Shown: positions 7,695 through 16,880, counted from the first letter of the stretch. The stretch is DNA of 47,155 nucleotides from Desulfuromonadales bacterium (GCA_013377095.1 JACAAY010000033.1:1-47155), one strand, 5' to 3'. Made by a program: numbers and translations. Notes: generated from the sequence alone by a model not told the origin.

Positions 7695-9200
7695 ATGTTT
7701 TTCCGAACCAGTTTAAAATATTCGGTTGCCCTTGCCGGTATGCTTCTGTATGCGTTGCCGGGCTACGCAGCCGAACCTGCCAATTCGCTGCTCACGGAAC
7801 TGAGCCACCCATCCGCCGTGCTTTTTTCTTCATCAGTTGAAACACCAGCGCTGGTCTCGCAGATAGATGCTGAAGAAGCTGACGAGGAAACAGTCGCTCC
7901 AACGTCAGATCTTTTTACCCTTGATGAACTCAAGGGCAAATCAACCGAGGGCATCGAGCTTGAGCTACCCGAGACAGATCTCCCCCTGGCCGACATTCCT
8001 CTGACCCTTAACAGCAAAGTTGAATACTTCCTGTATTATTTCCAGACAAAAGCCAAACCCTCATTTTCTCGCTGGCTCTCCCGTTCATCCCGCTACATTC
8101 CCATGATGAAAGACATACTCAAAAGCCAGGGCATGCCCGAAGATCTGGTCTATGTGGCCATGATCGAGAGCGGCTTTCACATGCAGGCCCGCTCCTGGGC
8201 AAACGCGGTCGGTCCCTGGCAGTTTATCTCCGATACCGGCCGTCGCTATGATCTTCGTATCGATCAATGGATTGATGAGCGCAAAGACCCGGTCAAGGCA
8301 ACAACGGCTGCGGCCCTGTATCTGAAGGAGCTTTACGGTATGTTCAACGGTGATTGGTATCTGGCGGCAGCCGGGTACAACGCCGGAGAAAACAAGATCC
8401 TGCGTGCAATCACGATGTACAACACCAGTGATTTCTGGGAGCTTTCACGCGGCTCGTATCTCAAGCGCGAAACCAAGGAATATGTTCCCAAGCTGCTGGC
8501 AGCAGCCATCATTGCAAAAGAACCAGCCCGCTATGGTTTCTCGGATATCGCCTATCTGCCTCCCATTGAATTCGACACGGTCATCATTCCGCACCGCACC
8601 GACCTGGAGTTGATTGCGCGTCTCTGTGGAACAACCTACGAAACCATCCAAGAGCTGAATCCAGACCTTCGACACTGGTGTACGCCCCCCAACTATCCCG
8701 AGTACGAACTAAAAATACCCAAAGGGACCAAGCAGAAATTCGAGTTGGAATACGCCAAGATCCCCATCGAGCAACGCTTTTCTGAAAAACTGCTCTATAC
8801 CCGCTACCAGGCTCGCAAGCACGATTCACTGGCATCTGTCGCCCGTCGCCTTAATGTTTCATCCGACACATTGTCCCAGCTTAACGGGCTTTCCAAAAAA
8901 AGCCGCGTGGCCGGAAAAACCCTGGTAGTTCCTGTACGGCAGACTGTTGATTTCAGCCACGAAGGGCGCGCCACCCGTAAAATCAGTAAAAGCAACAAAA
9001 GCGGCTATGCCAAATATCACATCGTCAAAAAAGGTGATACGCTGGATTCAATTGCCCGCAAATTCAACGTTTCCGCAAAACTCCTTTCGAGCTGGAACAA
9101 CCTGAAGGGCAAATTTGCCCTCAAACCGGGTCGCCGCATCATCGTTGCCCTCTTTACCGAAAAGAATGGCGAGATGGTCCCTGCCAGCAGCAAGGGCTGA
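7695..9200 (+). CDS. mltD: Membrane-bound lytic murein transglycosylase with LysM repeats (MltD-like)
   Basis: A 501-residue exported peptidoglycan-cleaving enzyme producing 1,6-anhydro-muropeptides. Residues 1-25 form a signal peptide ending GYAA. The SLT catalytic domain (~120-270) shows the catalytic glutamate in VAMIESGFH, then VGPWQFI and YNAGE. C-terminal LysM modules for glycan binding lie at ~360-415 (ARKHDSLASVARRLNVSS) and ~435-490 (IVKKGDTLDSIARKFNVSA), with a weaker one near 290-335. No Shine-Dalgarno precedes the ATG and a good promoter abuts it. An internal ATG at 7740 would destroy the signal peptide, so 7695 is preferred. Confidence 0.9.
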   Translation: MFFRTSLKYSVALAGMLLYALPGYAAEPANSLLTELSHPSAVLFSSSVETPALVSQIDAEEADEETVAPTSDLFTLDELKGKSTEGIELELPETDLPLADIPLTLNSKVEYFLYYFQTKAKPSFSRWLSRSSRYIPMMKDILKSQGMPEDLVYVAMIESGFHMQARSWANAVGPWQFISDTGRRYDLRIDQWIDERKDPVKATTAAALYLKELYGMFNGDWYLAAAGYNAGENKILRAITMYNTSDFWELSRGSYLKRETKEYVPKLLAAAIIAKEPARYGFSDIAYLPPIEFDTVIIPHRTDLELIARLCGTTYETIQELNPDLRHWCTPPNYPEYELKIPKGTKQKFELEYAKIPIEQRFSEKLLYTRYQARKHDSLASVARRLNVSSDTLSQLNGLSKKSRVAGKTLVVPVRQTVDFSHEGRATRKISKSNKSGYAKYHIVKKGDTLDSIARKFNVSAKLLSSWNNLKGKFALKPGRRIIVALFTEKNGEMVPASSKG

Positions 9201-9244
9201 CGCCTTTCGAAATACCCGCACTCAATCAGTGAAAGGAACGACCG

Positions 9245-9979
9245 ATGTATAATCTTCTGATAGCTGCAGGCGCTGCAGTTTTTGTCCTGTTGCTTCTTAT
9301 CTTTGGATTCAAACTTGTCTGGTGGGGTGCGTTCCTGATCGCCCTGACCGTCTTTGGCGTTGTCTATATCGTGCTTGTACGACTCACCATGAAAAAGGTC
9401 ATGGCGGTCATTGAGGCCGCCAGCAAGGACCTGCAGGCCCAACGCTTCGAAAAAGCAATCCGTATTTTAAAGGACGCCCTGCAATACGGAAAATGGCAGA
9501 TCTACGTTGAAGGGCAGATAAACTCCCAGATCGGTTCCATCTACTATATAAAACGAGATTTTTCCAACGCTTTCCCCTATCTGGAAAAATCGTTCTTCAA
9601 GCACTGGGCATCCATGGCCATGCTGGCGATCTGTTACATGAAACGCCAGAAACGCGACCTGATGATCAGCACCTTTGAAAAAGCTGTCCAGTGGAGTCAG
9701 AAGGAACCGTTATTGTGGAACATCTACGCCTACTGCCTTAACGACTGTGGTGAAACGACCAAAGCCAAAGAAGTCCTGGAAAAAGGGCTCAAGAAACTGC
9801 CCGGTGATGCCCAGCTGAAGGAAAACCTGGAGGCGCTGACGGAAGGCAAGAAGATGAAGATGCGCAGCTACGGAGACATGTGGTTTCAGTTTCACCTGGA
9901 GAGCGTTGCCGCCGTGCAGAAGCACCAGATGGCAACCATGGGTGGCCGCATGCAGCGCCGCAAGCCAGGCAGGAAGTAA
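9245..9979 (+). CDS. TPR-containing inner-membrane protein
   Basis: A 244-residue protein with two N-terminal hydrophobic segments (residues ~3-22 and ~26-50) separated by WWG. The cytoplasmic or periplasmic remainder has TPR-like helix pairs (~60-200), including FEKAIRILKDALQYG, FSNAFPYLEKSF and AKEVLEKGLKKLPGD. The C-terminus is basic (GGRMQRRKPGRK). AAGG lies upstream of the ATG, 44 bases after the transglycosylase gene, so co-transcription is likely. TPRs suggest a protein-interaction role; the partner is unknown. Confidence 0.75.
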   Translation: MYNLLIAAGAAVFVLLLLIFGFKLVWWGAFLIALTVFGVVYIVLVRLTMKKVMAVIEAASKDLQAQRFEKAIRILKDALQYGKWQIYVEGQINSQIGSIYYIKRDFSNAFPYLEKSFFKHWASMAMLAICYMKRQKRDLMISTFEKAVQWSQKEPLLWNIYAYCLNDCGETTKAKEVLEKGLKKLPGDAQLKENLEALTEGKKMKMRSYGDMWFQFHLESVAAVQKHQMATMGGRMQRRKPGRK

Positions 9980-10029
9980 ACCGGCTTCCCATGGTACATA
10001 CGACATACTGCTATCACCCCTGATTCAAT

Positions 10030-10060
10030 CGGCCTTCCCCAGTGGAAGGCCGTTTCATTT
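10030..10060. terminator. Intrinsic terminator between convergent genes
   Basis: CGGCCTTCC and GGAAGGCCG form a nine-base-pair stem followed by TTTCATTTTTATT on the plus strand. It directly precedes the stop codon of the convergent gene at 10061. Confidence 0.8.
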
Positions 10061-10687
10061 TTATTCATCCACAAGCATGTCATCCACAAGATCCTCAACT
10101 ACTGAATGGAATTGAAGATCAAACCAATTCCTGAAGGTCCTTATATCACGCTTCTGGGGCCAGTCTTCCTCTCTGGTCCACCACTCGGCAAGCTGATCCT
10201 CGAATATCATGCTGAAAACCTTCTTGAGAGCCCTGTCCCGCTGTTTGTCATCCTCATATTCCGGGATCAGGTAGGCCGTGCGGTCTTCATTGATCTCCTC
10301 AAGAGTATCATCGCAAGGATCGGGAAGCGATAAGAGCCACTCCCTGAATGGCTCCTTTGCAATAGCCATTACCATGCTGCGATTGACCATTTTCAATGCC
10401 CTTTCTTTGGATATTTTCTTCGCTATGACCGAGCTGTCGTCGCCATCGTAGAAGTATATTCTTCCTGTCAATGTACCATCAAAGCAGGCAAACTCTCCGA
10501 ATCCGCTCACCGGATCACATTCATCGTTGCCGTCCCAGGAGGACTTATAGCCTCCGGTCTTGTCCTTGCGAATATCCATGTCACCGTCAACGCAGATGAA
10601 ATGAAGCTCTCCCTTGTTGCCTGTGATACGAATAAATCCGGGTTCTACCAGATCAATGTCTTTCTTGTCCCAGAGTTCCATCTCCAC
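10061..10687 (-). CDS. Hypothetical acidic protein, 208 aa
   Basis: Family not recognised. The product is acidic, with GDMDIRKDKTGGYK and IYFYDGDDSSVIAKK, and a C-terminal third rich in Asp/Glu and Trp (AEWWTREEDWPQKRD). No signal peptide or membrane span is seen, so a cytoplasmic location is likely. The start is probably GTG 10687, with GGAAG nine bases upstream; an ATG two codons later is also possible. It stands alone between a terminator and a divergent pseudogene. The whole frame is intact and its composition resembles its neighbours, which supports a real gene. Confidence 0.65.
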   Translation of the reverse strand: MEMELWDKKDIDLVEPGFIRITGNKGELHFICVDGDMDIRKDKTGGYKSSWDGNDECDPVSGFGEFACFDGTLTGRIYFYDGDDSSVIAKKISKERALKMVNRSMVMAIAKEPFREWLLSLPDPCDDTLEEINEDRTAYLIPEYEDDKQRDRALKKVFSMIFEDQLAEWWTREEDWPQKRDIRTFRNWFDLQFHSVVEDLVDDMLVDE

Positions 10688-10738
10688 GATTTTAATCTTC
10701 CGGGTACAACCGACAATTATGTATCAAACATAATTATT

Positions 10739-11202
10739 GTGACAGGCCTGTCTGCTGCCGATGTTTGGCCCTTCCTCAACAACACCTCTGCTTGGCCGAC
10801 CTACTACAGCAATGCCTCTGAAATCCGTTTTCACGATGGCACTGGTCCTGAATTGACCCAGGGTGCGCGTTTCCGTTCCACCACATTCGGCTTTCCCGTT
10901 GAAGCTGAAGTCACTGAGTACGCCCCCCCATTGCAGACAAACCCGCCAGGGTTGCCTGGCACGGTTGGGTCGAGGGAGATGCCGACGGTAGACTGGACGT
11001 TCATTACGCATGGCTGTTCGAAGATCTCCCAGGCAGCAGGGTGCGGATTCTCACTCAGGAGTCGCAGGTCGGGAAGCCTGCCCAAGAGTTGGCAAGGACT
11101 AAACCCAATCCTATGCTCAATGCCCATCAGGAATGGATCGACGGGCTTGCTTGCGCCGCATCAAAGGAGAAGAATGCTCGACATTCGCTGTGGGCAAGCT
11201 GA
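10739..11202 (+). pseudogene. Frameshifted SRPBCC-family (START-like) protein
   Basis: Two reading frames together spell a lipid/small-ligand-binding SRPBCC protein. The first half contains SAADVWPFLNNTSAWPTYY and GARFRSTTFGFPVEAEV and ends at a run of seven C (10923-10929). The second half, offset by one base, contains RVAWHGWVEGDADGRLDVHY, RVRILTQESQVGKPA and NAHQEWIDGLACAA and stops at 11202. One extra C in the run would restore one continuous protein. No convincing start codon with a ribosome site is seen; GTG 10739 is only the first in-frame candidate. It could be a true pseudogene, a phase-variable C-tract or a sequencing error. Confidence 0.7.
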
Positions 11203-11342
11203 TTTGTCGCAACCGCAGAGCGAGCGGGCCAGGGATATCGGGTTCGAGTGGCTGGAGTTGCATTTCGCCCATGGGTATCTGGCGCACCATAGGACCTGCC
11301 CGAAAAACGGGCCGGCCTATGGCTGACCCGTTGGAATCCGGC

Positions 11343-11948
11343 TCATACTCGGGAGCCATAAGCAGCAATGAATACAGCAACAGCGCGCTCGGTAACGGCT
11401 TTGATCTCCTCTGCGCTGACCTCGACCGGAAGTTGATACAGGAAACGATCCAGCAGTTCAGACTCCAGCAAACTGCACAGATGTTGTGATGCCACCGACG
11501 GGTCTGCCTGTCTCAGTTTACCGAGACTCATGGCCTCCCGTAAAAACTCCGCAATCAGGTTCTGGTTGCGCAGCACTCCGCGTTCATACATGAGGCGCCC
11601 CAGTTCGGTTCGTCCCGACTCGGAGATGGCCAAATGCCGCTGAGCTCTAATTTGTGGTGAATAAAGAAACGTAAGGAGTCTCTCTCCGAAATGTCGCAGC
11701 GACTCGTGCGTATCATCCTTCATCAAATCAATGGAGTGGTGCACAGCATCGAACTCGGCCTCGGTCGCGCGGAACATGACTTCAAAAAACAGCTCCTCTT
11801 TGGACGAGAAATAATTGTAAATCGTCGCCTTGGAACCTCCCACCCGAGCAGTAATTTCAGACATGGAAACCCCGAACCCTATCTCCCTGAACGCCTCTGC
11901 TGCCACATCAAGAATTGCTTGCCGCTTTGAATCCGTCTTCATCTTCAT
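11343..11948 (-). CDS. TetR/AcrR-family repressor of the divergent efflux operon
   Basis: A 201-residue regulator. The N-terminal helix-turn-helix (residues ~12-58) reads AILDVAAEAFREIGF then MSEITARVGGSKATIYNYF, the standard TetR signature, and the C-terminal ~140 residues form the helical ligand/dimer domain. ATG 11948 was chosen because GGAAGG lies about ten bases upstream and the protein then starts MKMKTDSKRQ; a longer frame to 12059 would run through the operator sites. It is divergent from an outer-membrane factor/EmrAB-like operon, so it probably represses that operon and itself and releases DNA on binding a toxic substrate. The ligand is unknown. Confidence 0.88.
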   Translation of the reverse strand: MKMKTDSKRQAILDVAAEAFREIGFGVSMSEITARVGGSKATIYNYFSSKEELFFEVMFRATEAEFDAVHHSIDLMKDDTHESLRHFGERLLTFLYSPQIRAQRHLAISESGRTELGRLMYERGVLRNQNLIAEFLREAMSLGKLRQADPSVASQHLCSLLESELLDRFLYQLPVEVSAEEIKAVTERAVAVFIAAYGSRV

Positions 11949-11978
11949 GTGCGTGACCCTTCCCCCTTTAAACAAAAC

Positions 11979-11994
11979 TGTACTATATGGTTTA
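11979..11994. promoter_or_regulatory. Operator-like half-palindrome, TetR side
   Basis: TGTACTATATGGTTTA matches 12 of 16 positions of the site at 12017-12032. It lies 31 bases upstream of the tetR start. Confidence 0.5.
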
Positions 11995-12010
11995 CTTTTA
12001 AAATCAATTC

Positions 12011-12039
12011 TTGTACTGTACCACATGGTACACTTAAGT
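12011..12039 (+). promoter_or_regulatory. Efflux promoter with operator in the spacer
   Basis: TTGTAC (12011-12016) and TTAAGT (12034-12039) are 17 bases apart. The inverted repeat TGTACC-N4-GGTACA at 12017-12032 fills the spacer between them, the classic position for repression by a TetR-type protein. Confidence 0.55.
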
Positions 12040-12061
12040 CCAGCTATTGAGAGCTCCATTC

Positions 12062-13513
12062 ATGCGAAATCCTGTTACAACCCTGTCGACAATTATGCCC
12101 AAAGAGTTGCTGCTTGTCCTGTCCATGGCCTTTACTCTCGGTGGCTGTGCTCCGTTTCCTTCCCTAAGCCAGCTGAGCCCCTTGAAGACTATATCTGACC
12201 ATCAGACGGTCTTATCGTTTTCCGCACCTGTCAACAATTGGCCGTGCGAGCAGTGGTGGCAGACTTACGGCGACCCGCAACTGGACAGAATCACGGAAGA
12301 AGCGCTGCGCGATTCGCCGGACATGGCCGCGGCCCATGCCCGCCTGCTCTACGCTGATGCCGTTTCTCAAACTACTCGAGCCGCGCTCTTTCCTCAAGTC
12401 AGCGCCAATGCATCGATCAGTGAGCAAACACAGAGTTACAACTACCTGATGCCCCGGGACGCTACCCCCAAAGGCTGGCAGGATTACGGTCTGGCCACCC
12501 TCGGTGTGAATTGGGAAATTGATTTTTGGGGCAAGAACCGCGCGGGGCTCGCCGCGGCCACCTCGCAACTCGAGGCGAGCCGCGCTGAAATAGCCCAGGC
12601 GAGATTGAGTCTTGCTGCCGCCATCGCAACCAATTATGCGGAATTGGCCCGTCTTTTCTCAACTCACGATACGGTAGCCCGTTCCGTGGAGGTTCGCGGC
12701 AAAACAGTGGCGCTGTTCAATGAGCGCTATATCAACGGCTTGGAAACCAGAGGCAGCCTGAGTGAAGCCACGGCCAGGCTGGCGGAAGTCGAAGGCGAAC
12801 TGCTGTTGGTAGATGAACAAATCGGGCTGCAACGCCAGCGGCTGGCGACCCTGATGGGTGCAGGCCCCGACCGCGGCCTGGCCATTAACCGTCCGGCCTA
12901 TAATCTCAAAAAACAATACGGGCTTCCGTCTGAACTGGCCGTGAATCTGCTCGGCAGACGCCCCGACGTGGTTGCGGCGCGTCTGCAGGCTGAAGCGCAA
13001 TTGAGTCGTATCGACCAGAAGAAAGCCGAATTCTATCCCAATGTCAATCTTTCCGCCTTCATCGGCGTGCAGTCGCTGGGATTAAACATGCTGCTCAAGA
13101 GCGCTTCGGGTATCGGTGGTGTTGGACCAGCCATCACGCTGCCGATTTTCACCGGAGGCCGCCTGCGGTGCGAGCTGCGTGGAACGGTGGCAAACTATGA
13201 GGAAGCGGTCGCCAACTATAACCGCACGGTCACCTGGGCTTTGCAGGATGTGGCCAATACCCTGCTCAGTCAGAAGGCCTTGCGCGGACAGTTGGCCAAG
13301 GCCGAGCAAGCCGTCTCAGCGGCTGGTGAAGCCCATCGCGTGGCCCGCGACCGCTATGATGGAGGGCTTGCCACCTACATTGAAGTGCTGTTCGCTGAAG
13401 ATATTCTCCTGAATACACAGCGGAACCTGACCACTCTTCATGCCAAAGCATTCCTGCTGGATATCGCGTTGACGCGCGCCCTCGGCGGCGGATATCAGGC
13501 TAACAAATCATAA
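12062..13513 (+). CDS. Outer-membrane efflux lipoprotein (NodT/OprM family)
   Basis: A 483-residue TolC-like outer-membrane factor forming the exit duct of a tripartite pump. The N-terminus carries a lipoprotein signal with lipobox LGGC, cysteine ~29 from ATG 12062. Two outer-membrane-factor repeats follow (~70-260 and ~280-470), with LGVNWEIDFWGKNRAGL in the first and LGRRPDVVAARLQAEAQL and GPAITLPIFTGGRLR in the second. It begins a three-gene operon with an EmrA-like adaptor and EmrB-like pump. An alternative start at 12095 (MPKELLLVL) would also give a lipoprotein signal. Confidence 0.88.
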   Translation: MRNPVTTLSTIMPKELLLVLSMAFTLGGCAPFPSLSQLSPLKTISDHQTVLSFSAPVNNWPCEQWWQTYGDPQLDRITEEALRDSPDMAAAHARLLYADAVSQTTRAALFPQVSANASISEQTQSYNYLMPRDATPKGWQDYGLATLGVNWEIDFWGKNRAGLAAATSQLEASRAEIAQARLSLAAAIATNYAELARLFSTHDTVARSVEVRGKTVALFNERYINGLETRGSLSEATARLAEVEGELLLVDEQIGLQRQRLATLMGAGPDRGLAINRPAYNLKKQYGLPSELAVNLLGRRPDVVAARLQAEAQLSRIDQKKAEFYPNVNLSAFIGVQSLGLNMLLKSASGIGGVGPAITLPIFTGGRLRCELRGTVANYEEAVANYNRTVTWALQDVANTLLSQKALRGQLAKAEQAVSAAGEAHRVARDRYDGGLATYIEVLFAEDILLNTQRNLTTLHAKAFLLDIALTRALGGGYQANKS

Positions 13514-13531
13514 TTGCACGAGGATATCACT

Positions 13532-14665
13532 ATGTCGGAAACAAACCAGCCCATGTCTCCCCTCCTGAACAGGGAAAAGCGCCGTAAAAAAATGCTGATT
13601 GCGCTCGCGGGTAGTGTCTGCATTACCGCCCTATGCTTTGCGGCAAACTGGTTTCTGTTTTGTTCAAAATTCGTCTCAACCGACAACGCCTATACTGCCG
13701 TTGAGATTGCCCAGGTTACGTCGTCGGTCGGCGGCATCATCAGCGATGTGTTGGTCACCGACACTCAAACCGTTAAAAAAGGTGATGTTCTCGTCAGAAT
13801 CGACCAGACCGACACCAGGCTTGCCCTTGCCCAGGCAGAAGCCGATCTCGGACGGGCTCTTCGAAGGGTCAAGGGCTTCGTGGCAAACGACAGCAGCCTG
13901 AGCGCACAAATCGTAGCGCGGGAAGCCGATCAACAACGTTCAGCCGCCCAGCAAAACTCCGCTGAGGCCGATTTTGAACGGGCAAAAATCGACCTCAAGC
14001 GCCGCGAAGCTCTGTCGGTGTCCGGCTCGGTCTCAGGTGACGAGCTGACCCGCGCCCAGAATGCCTTTGCCGCCGCTAAAGCCAACCTTGCCGCCAGCCG
14101 CGCCGGCGCTGCGCAAGCCAAAGCCAACCGAAACACAGCCCTTGGCGTACGGGAAGCAAATGCGGCGCTTATTGCCAACACGACCGTGGACGGCAACCCG
14201 GAAGTCGCCCTGGCTCGCGCCCGCCGCGATCAGGCTGCCGTTGACCTGGAGCGCACCGTGGTACGGGCGCCGGTAGACGGGATCGTTGCCAAGCGCCAGG
14301 TTCAGCTTGGCCAGCGCGTGCAGGTCGGAATACCCTTGCTGGCCATAGTTCCGGTGCAGGAAATGCACGTTGACGCCAACTTCAAGGAAGTGCAGCTGGA
14401 GAAAGTTCGCGTTGGTCAGCCAGCCACGCTCCACGCCGATATATACGGCACATCGGTGACCTACCATGGCGCCGTGGAGGGCTTTTCAGGGGGGTCGGGA
14501 GCTGCCTTCTCGGCCATTCCGGCGCAGAACGCCACCGGCAACTGGATTAAGGTCGTGCAGCGTCTCCCGGTACGCATCAAACTCGACCCGGCGGAACTGA
14601 AGAAAAACCCCCTCAAGGTCGGCCTCTCCATGAACGTAAAAATTGACACGCGCGGCAGGAACTAG
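13532..14665 (+). CDS. EmrA/HlyD-family efflux membrane-fusion protein
   Basis: A 377-residue periplasmic adaptor joining the inner-membrane pump to the outer-membrane duct. One N-terminal membrane span (residues ~22-42) is followed by the first lipoyl half (VSTDNAYTAVEIAQVTSSVG), a long Ala-rich coiled coil (~95-215), the second lipoyl half (VRAPVDGIVAKRQVQLGQRV) and a beta-barrel region. ATG 13532 has CGAGGA about six bases upstream. The gene lies 18 bases after the outer-membrane factor and 15 before the pump gene. Family membership is clear; substrates are unknown. Confidence 0.9.
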   Translation: MSETNQPMSPLLNREKRRKKMLIALAGSVCITALCFAANWFLFCSKFVSTDNAYTAVEIAQVTSSVGGIISDVLVTDTQTVKKGDVLVRIDQTDTRLALAQAEADLGRALRRVKGFVANDSSLSAQIVAREADQQRSAAQQNSAEADFERAKIDLKRREALSVSGSVSGDELTRAQNAFAAAKANLAASRAGAAQAKANRNTALGVREANAALIANTTVDGNPEVALARARRDQAAVDLERTVVRAPVDGIVAKRQVQLGQRVQVGIPLLAIVPVQEMHVDANFKEVQLEKVRVGQPATLHADIYGTSVTYHGAVEGFSGGSGAAFSAIPAQNATGNWIKVVQRLPVRIKLDPAELKKNPLKVGLSMNVKIDTRGRN

Positions 14666-14680
14666 GCGGAGATCAAGGAA

Positions 14681-16234
14681 ATGAGTCAAGCTGCACGCCC
14701 AACCGTCATGACCACCAGCGACGCGCCTCTTACCGGCGGCATGCTCTGGGTGGCCGCCATTGTTCTCTCTGCGGCAAATTTCATCGCTGTCCTCAACTTG
14801 ACGATTGCTAACGTTGCTGTACCCAACATAGCAGGAAATCTCGGGGCAACAACGAGTCAGGGCACGTGGGTAATTACATCCTACGCTGTGGGCGAGGCTA
14901 TTACCGTACCGCTAACCGGTTGGCTGGCTGCGAGATTCGGCGCAGTTCGAGTCTTTGTCGGGGCTCTGTTCATGTTTGGCGTATTCTCTGTCATTGGTGG
15001 CTTGTCCAACTCACTCGGTTTGCTCGTTGTAGCCCGTATCTTCCAGGGCTTTTCGGGCGGGCCGCTGATGCCCCTATCGCAAACCCTGCTGATGCGCATC
15101 TTCCCTAAGGAAAAGGGAGCCGCGGCCATCGGTCTCTGGTCAATAACTACGCTCGTGGCGCCGGTGATTGGTCCCATTCTCGGGGGATATCTGTGTGATG
15201 AATACAGCTGGCCGTGGGTTTTCCATATCAACCTGCCAATTGCCGGCATCTCCGCCTTCTTCGCCTGGAAACTGCTCAAGCGTTATAGCGAACCATTAGC
15301 CCGTAATCCTATTGATCTTGTTGGTCTGGGCCTGCTTGTCACCTGGGTCGCGGCGCTGCAAACCATGTTAGATGAAGGCAAGGACCTCGACTGGTTTGCC
15401 TCCAACAAAATTGTCATACTGGCCATCATTGCTGCGATCGGTTTTATTGCCTTCATTATCTGGGAGTTTTACGAAGAACACCCGGCGGTTGACCTCAAGG
15501 TCTTCCGGCACCGGGGATTCTCTGCCAGCGTTCTGACTATCAGCCTGGCCTACGCTGCATTCTTTGGTGTCTGTGTCCTGACTCCGCTCTGGCTACAGAG
15601 TTTCATGGGATACACAGCCACGAAAGCAGGTCTGGCTACTGCCTGGAGCGGAGTTACGGCGATATTTGTCGCACCGATAGCAGCGCATTTGACTACGAAA
15701 GTTGATCCCCGAAAACTGGTGTTTGGTGGTGTTGTCTGGATGGGCCTGGTGACCCTGTGGCGTGCAGTAGCCACTACCGATATGGGTTTTTGGGATGTGG
15801 CTATTCCGTTGATGGCCATGGGCTTGGGCTTGCCGTTTTTTTTTGTGACGACGACTGCATTAGCGATTGCCAGTGTTGAAGAGCGTGAAATGGACTCTGG
15901 CGCCGGCCTGATGAACTTTCTGCGTACACTTTCCGGTGCGTTTGCGACCTCCCTGGTGACTACTGTCTGGAGTAACAAGATTACATACAATCATGCTGAA
16001 CTCGTCGGTCTTGCTGATAGTGATCAGAGCGTGCGAGCCATGCTCAAAAGCGCGGGTGTGACAACTGATGCCACGGATCAGGTCATCGACTATCTGATTA
16101 CGAACCAGGGAGTCATGCTGGCCACCAATCAGTTGATGTGGTCTATCGGTGTCGCTTTTATCATCGCTGCTTCGGTTATCTGGCTCGCGCCTAAACCGAC
16201 GCGGGTAGTGGATCCGTCAGCTGGCGGGCATTAA
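14681..16234 (+). CDS. DHA2-family MFS multidrug transporter (EmrB-like)
   Basis: A 517-residue inner-membrane proton antiporter with about 14 hydrophobic segments. Typical DHA2 features are VLNLTIANVAVPNIAGNLGA in the first helix, GTWVITSYAVGEAITVPLTG in the second, the motif-A-like AARFGAVRVF loop, and motif C-like GLWSITTLVAPVIGPILGG. It supplies the energy-driven step of the tripartite efflux system with the two genes before it. GGAGATCAAGGAA precedes the ATG. The divergent TetR gene is its likely regulator. No stop-codon interruptions or missing segments are seen. Confidence 0.92.
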   Translation: MSQAARPTVMTTSDAPLTGGMLWVAAIVLSAANFIAVLNLTIANVAVPNIAGNLGATTSQGTWVITSYAVGEAITVPLTGWLAARFGAVRVFVGALFMFGVFSVIGGLSNSLGLLVVARIFQGFSGGPLMPLSQTLLMRIFPKEKGAAAIGLWSITTLVAPVIGPILGGYLCDEYSWPWVFHINLPIAGISAFFAWKLLKRYSEPLARNPIDLVGLGLLVTWVAALQTMLDEGKDLDWFASNKIVILAIIAAIGFIAFIIWEFYEEHPAVDLKVFRHRGFSASVLTISLAYAAFFGVCVLTPLWLQSFMGYTATKAGLATAWSGVTAIFVAPIAAHLTTKVDPRKLVFGGVVWMGLVTLWRAVATTDMGFWDVAIPLMAMGLGLPFFFVTTTALAIASVEEREMDSGAGLMNFLRTLSGAFATSLVTTVWSNKITYNHAELVGLADSDQSVRAMLKSAGVTTDATDQVIDYLITNQGVMLATNQLMWSIGVAFIIAASVIWLAPKPTRVVDPSAGGH

Positions 16235-16321
16235 TATCAGGTTTAATACATCCATGGGGCTTCGCCGCCAGCTTACATCTCGTTTCATGCCCCGGCGCCA
16301 ATCAACAGATGGAGAATTTCA

Positions 16322-16765
16322 ATGTTCAAACAAATTCTTGTTCCAACCGATGGTTCTCCGCTTTCCCAGGCGGCCGTCACCCGAGCGGTCTCCTTTGCCA
16401 AGGAAGCGGGGGCTCGCATAACCTTTTTGTGTGTCGTCCAGGCTTTTCCGACGATGTATTACGGAACAGGCGCCATTATGAGTGCGGATATGCCAGGCCA
16501 GTTTCACAAAGAGGTGGAGAGCGTGGCCCATGGGATTCTGGACGCGGCTGAACAGCTTGCCAGAGATGCTGGGGTTGAATGCGACAAACTGGTGCTGTCC
16601 AGTGATGCGCCGTACGAAGCCATCATCGAAGCTGCCAATCGATGCGCCTGTGACCTGATTTTCATGGCATCCCATGGGCGGCGCGGCATCAACGCATTGT
16701 TGATCGGCAGCGAAACCCAGAAGGTACTGACGCACTCGACGATACCGGTGCTTGTGCATCGCTGA
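16322..16765 (+). CDS. Universal stress protein UspA family
   Basis: A 147-residue single-domain USP. It starts MFKQILVPTDGSPLSQAAV, the canonical first strand and ATP-contacting DGS. It ends with the nucleotide-binding signature G-x2-G-x9-G-S/T, seen as HGRRGINALLIGSET followed by STIPVLVHR. It is therefore likely an ATP-binding cytoplasmic stress protein. GGAGA lies seven bases before the ATG. It follows the efflux operon after 87 bases; whether it shares that transcript is unclear. Confidence 0.92.
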   Translation: MFKQILVPTDGSPLSQAAVTRAVSFAKEAGARITFLCVVQAFPTMYYGTGAIMSADMPGQFHKEVESVAHGILDAAEQLARDAGVECDKLVLSSDAPYEAIIEAANRCACDLIFMASHGRRGINALLIGSETQKVLTHSTIPVLVHR

Positions 16766-16880
16766 GAAACTGTTGCGGCTCCATCACGATAGTTAACGCA
16801 GCCTATCTCCTCGAGACAGGCACCGGCAATATAAGCAGGGAGGACTTCACAAAAAATTGTTCATTCCTTGAGAGGTCAGT

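Noticed and set aside
10601..11326. A 241-codon plus-strand frame as an intact gene
   Set aside because: Its N-terminal part is antisense to the 10061-10687 gene, and its C-terminal part is out of frame with the SRPBCC sequence. Only the middle is family-like, so the locus is better described as a frameshifted pseudogene.
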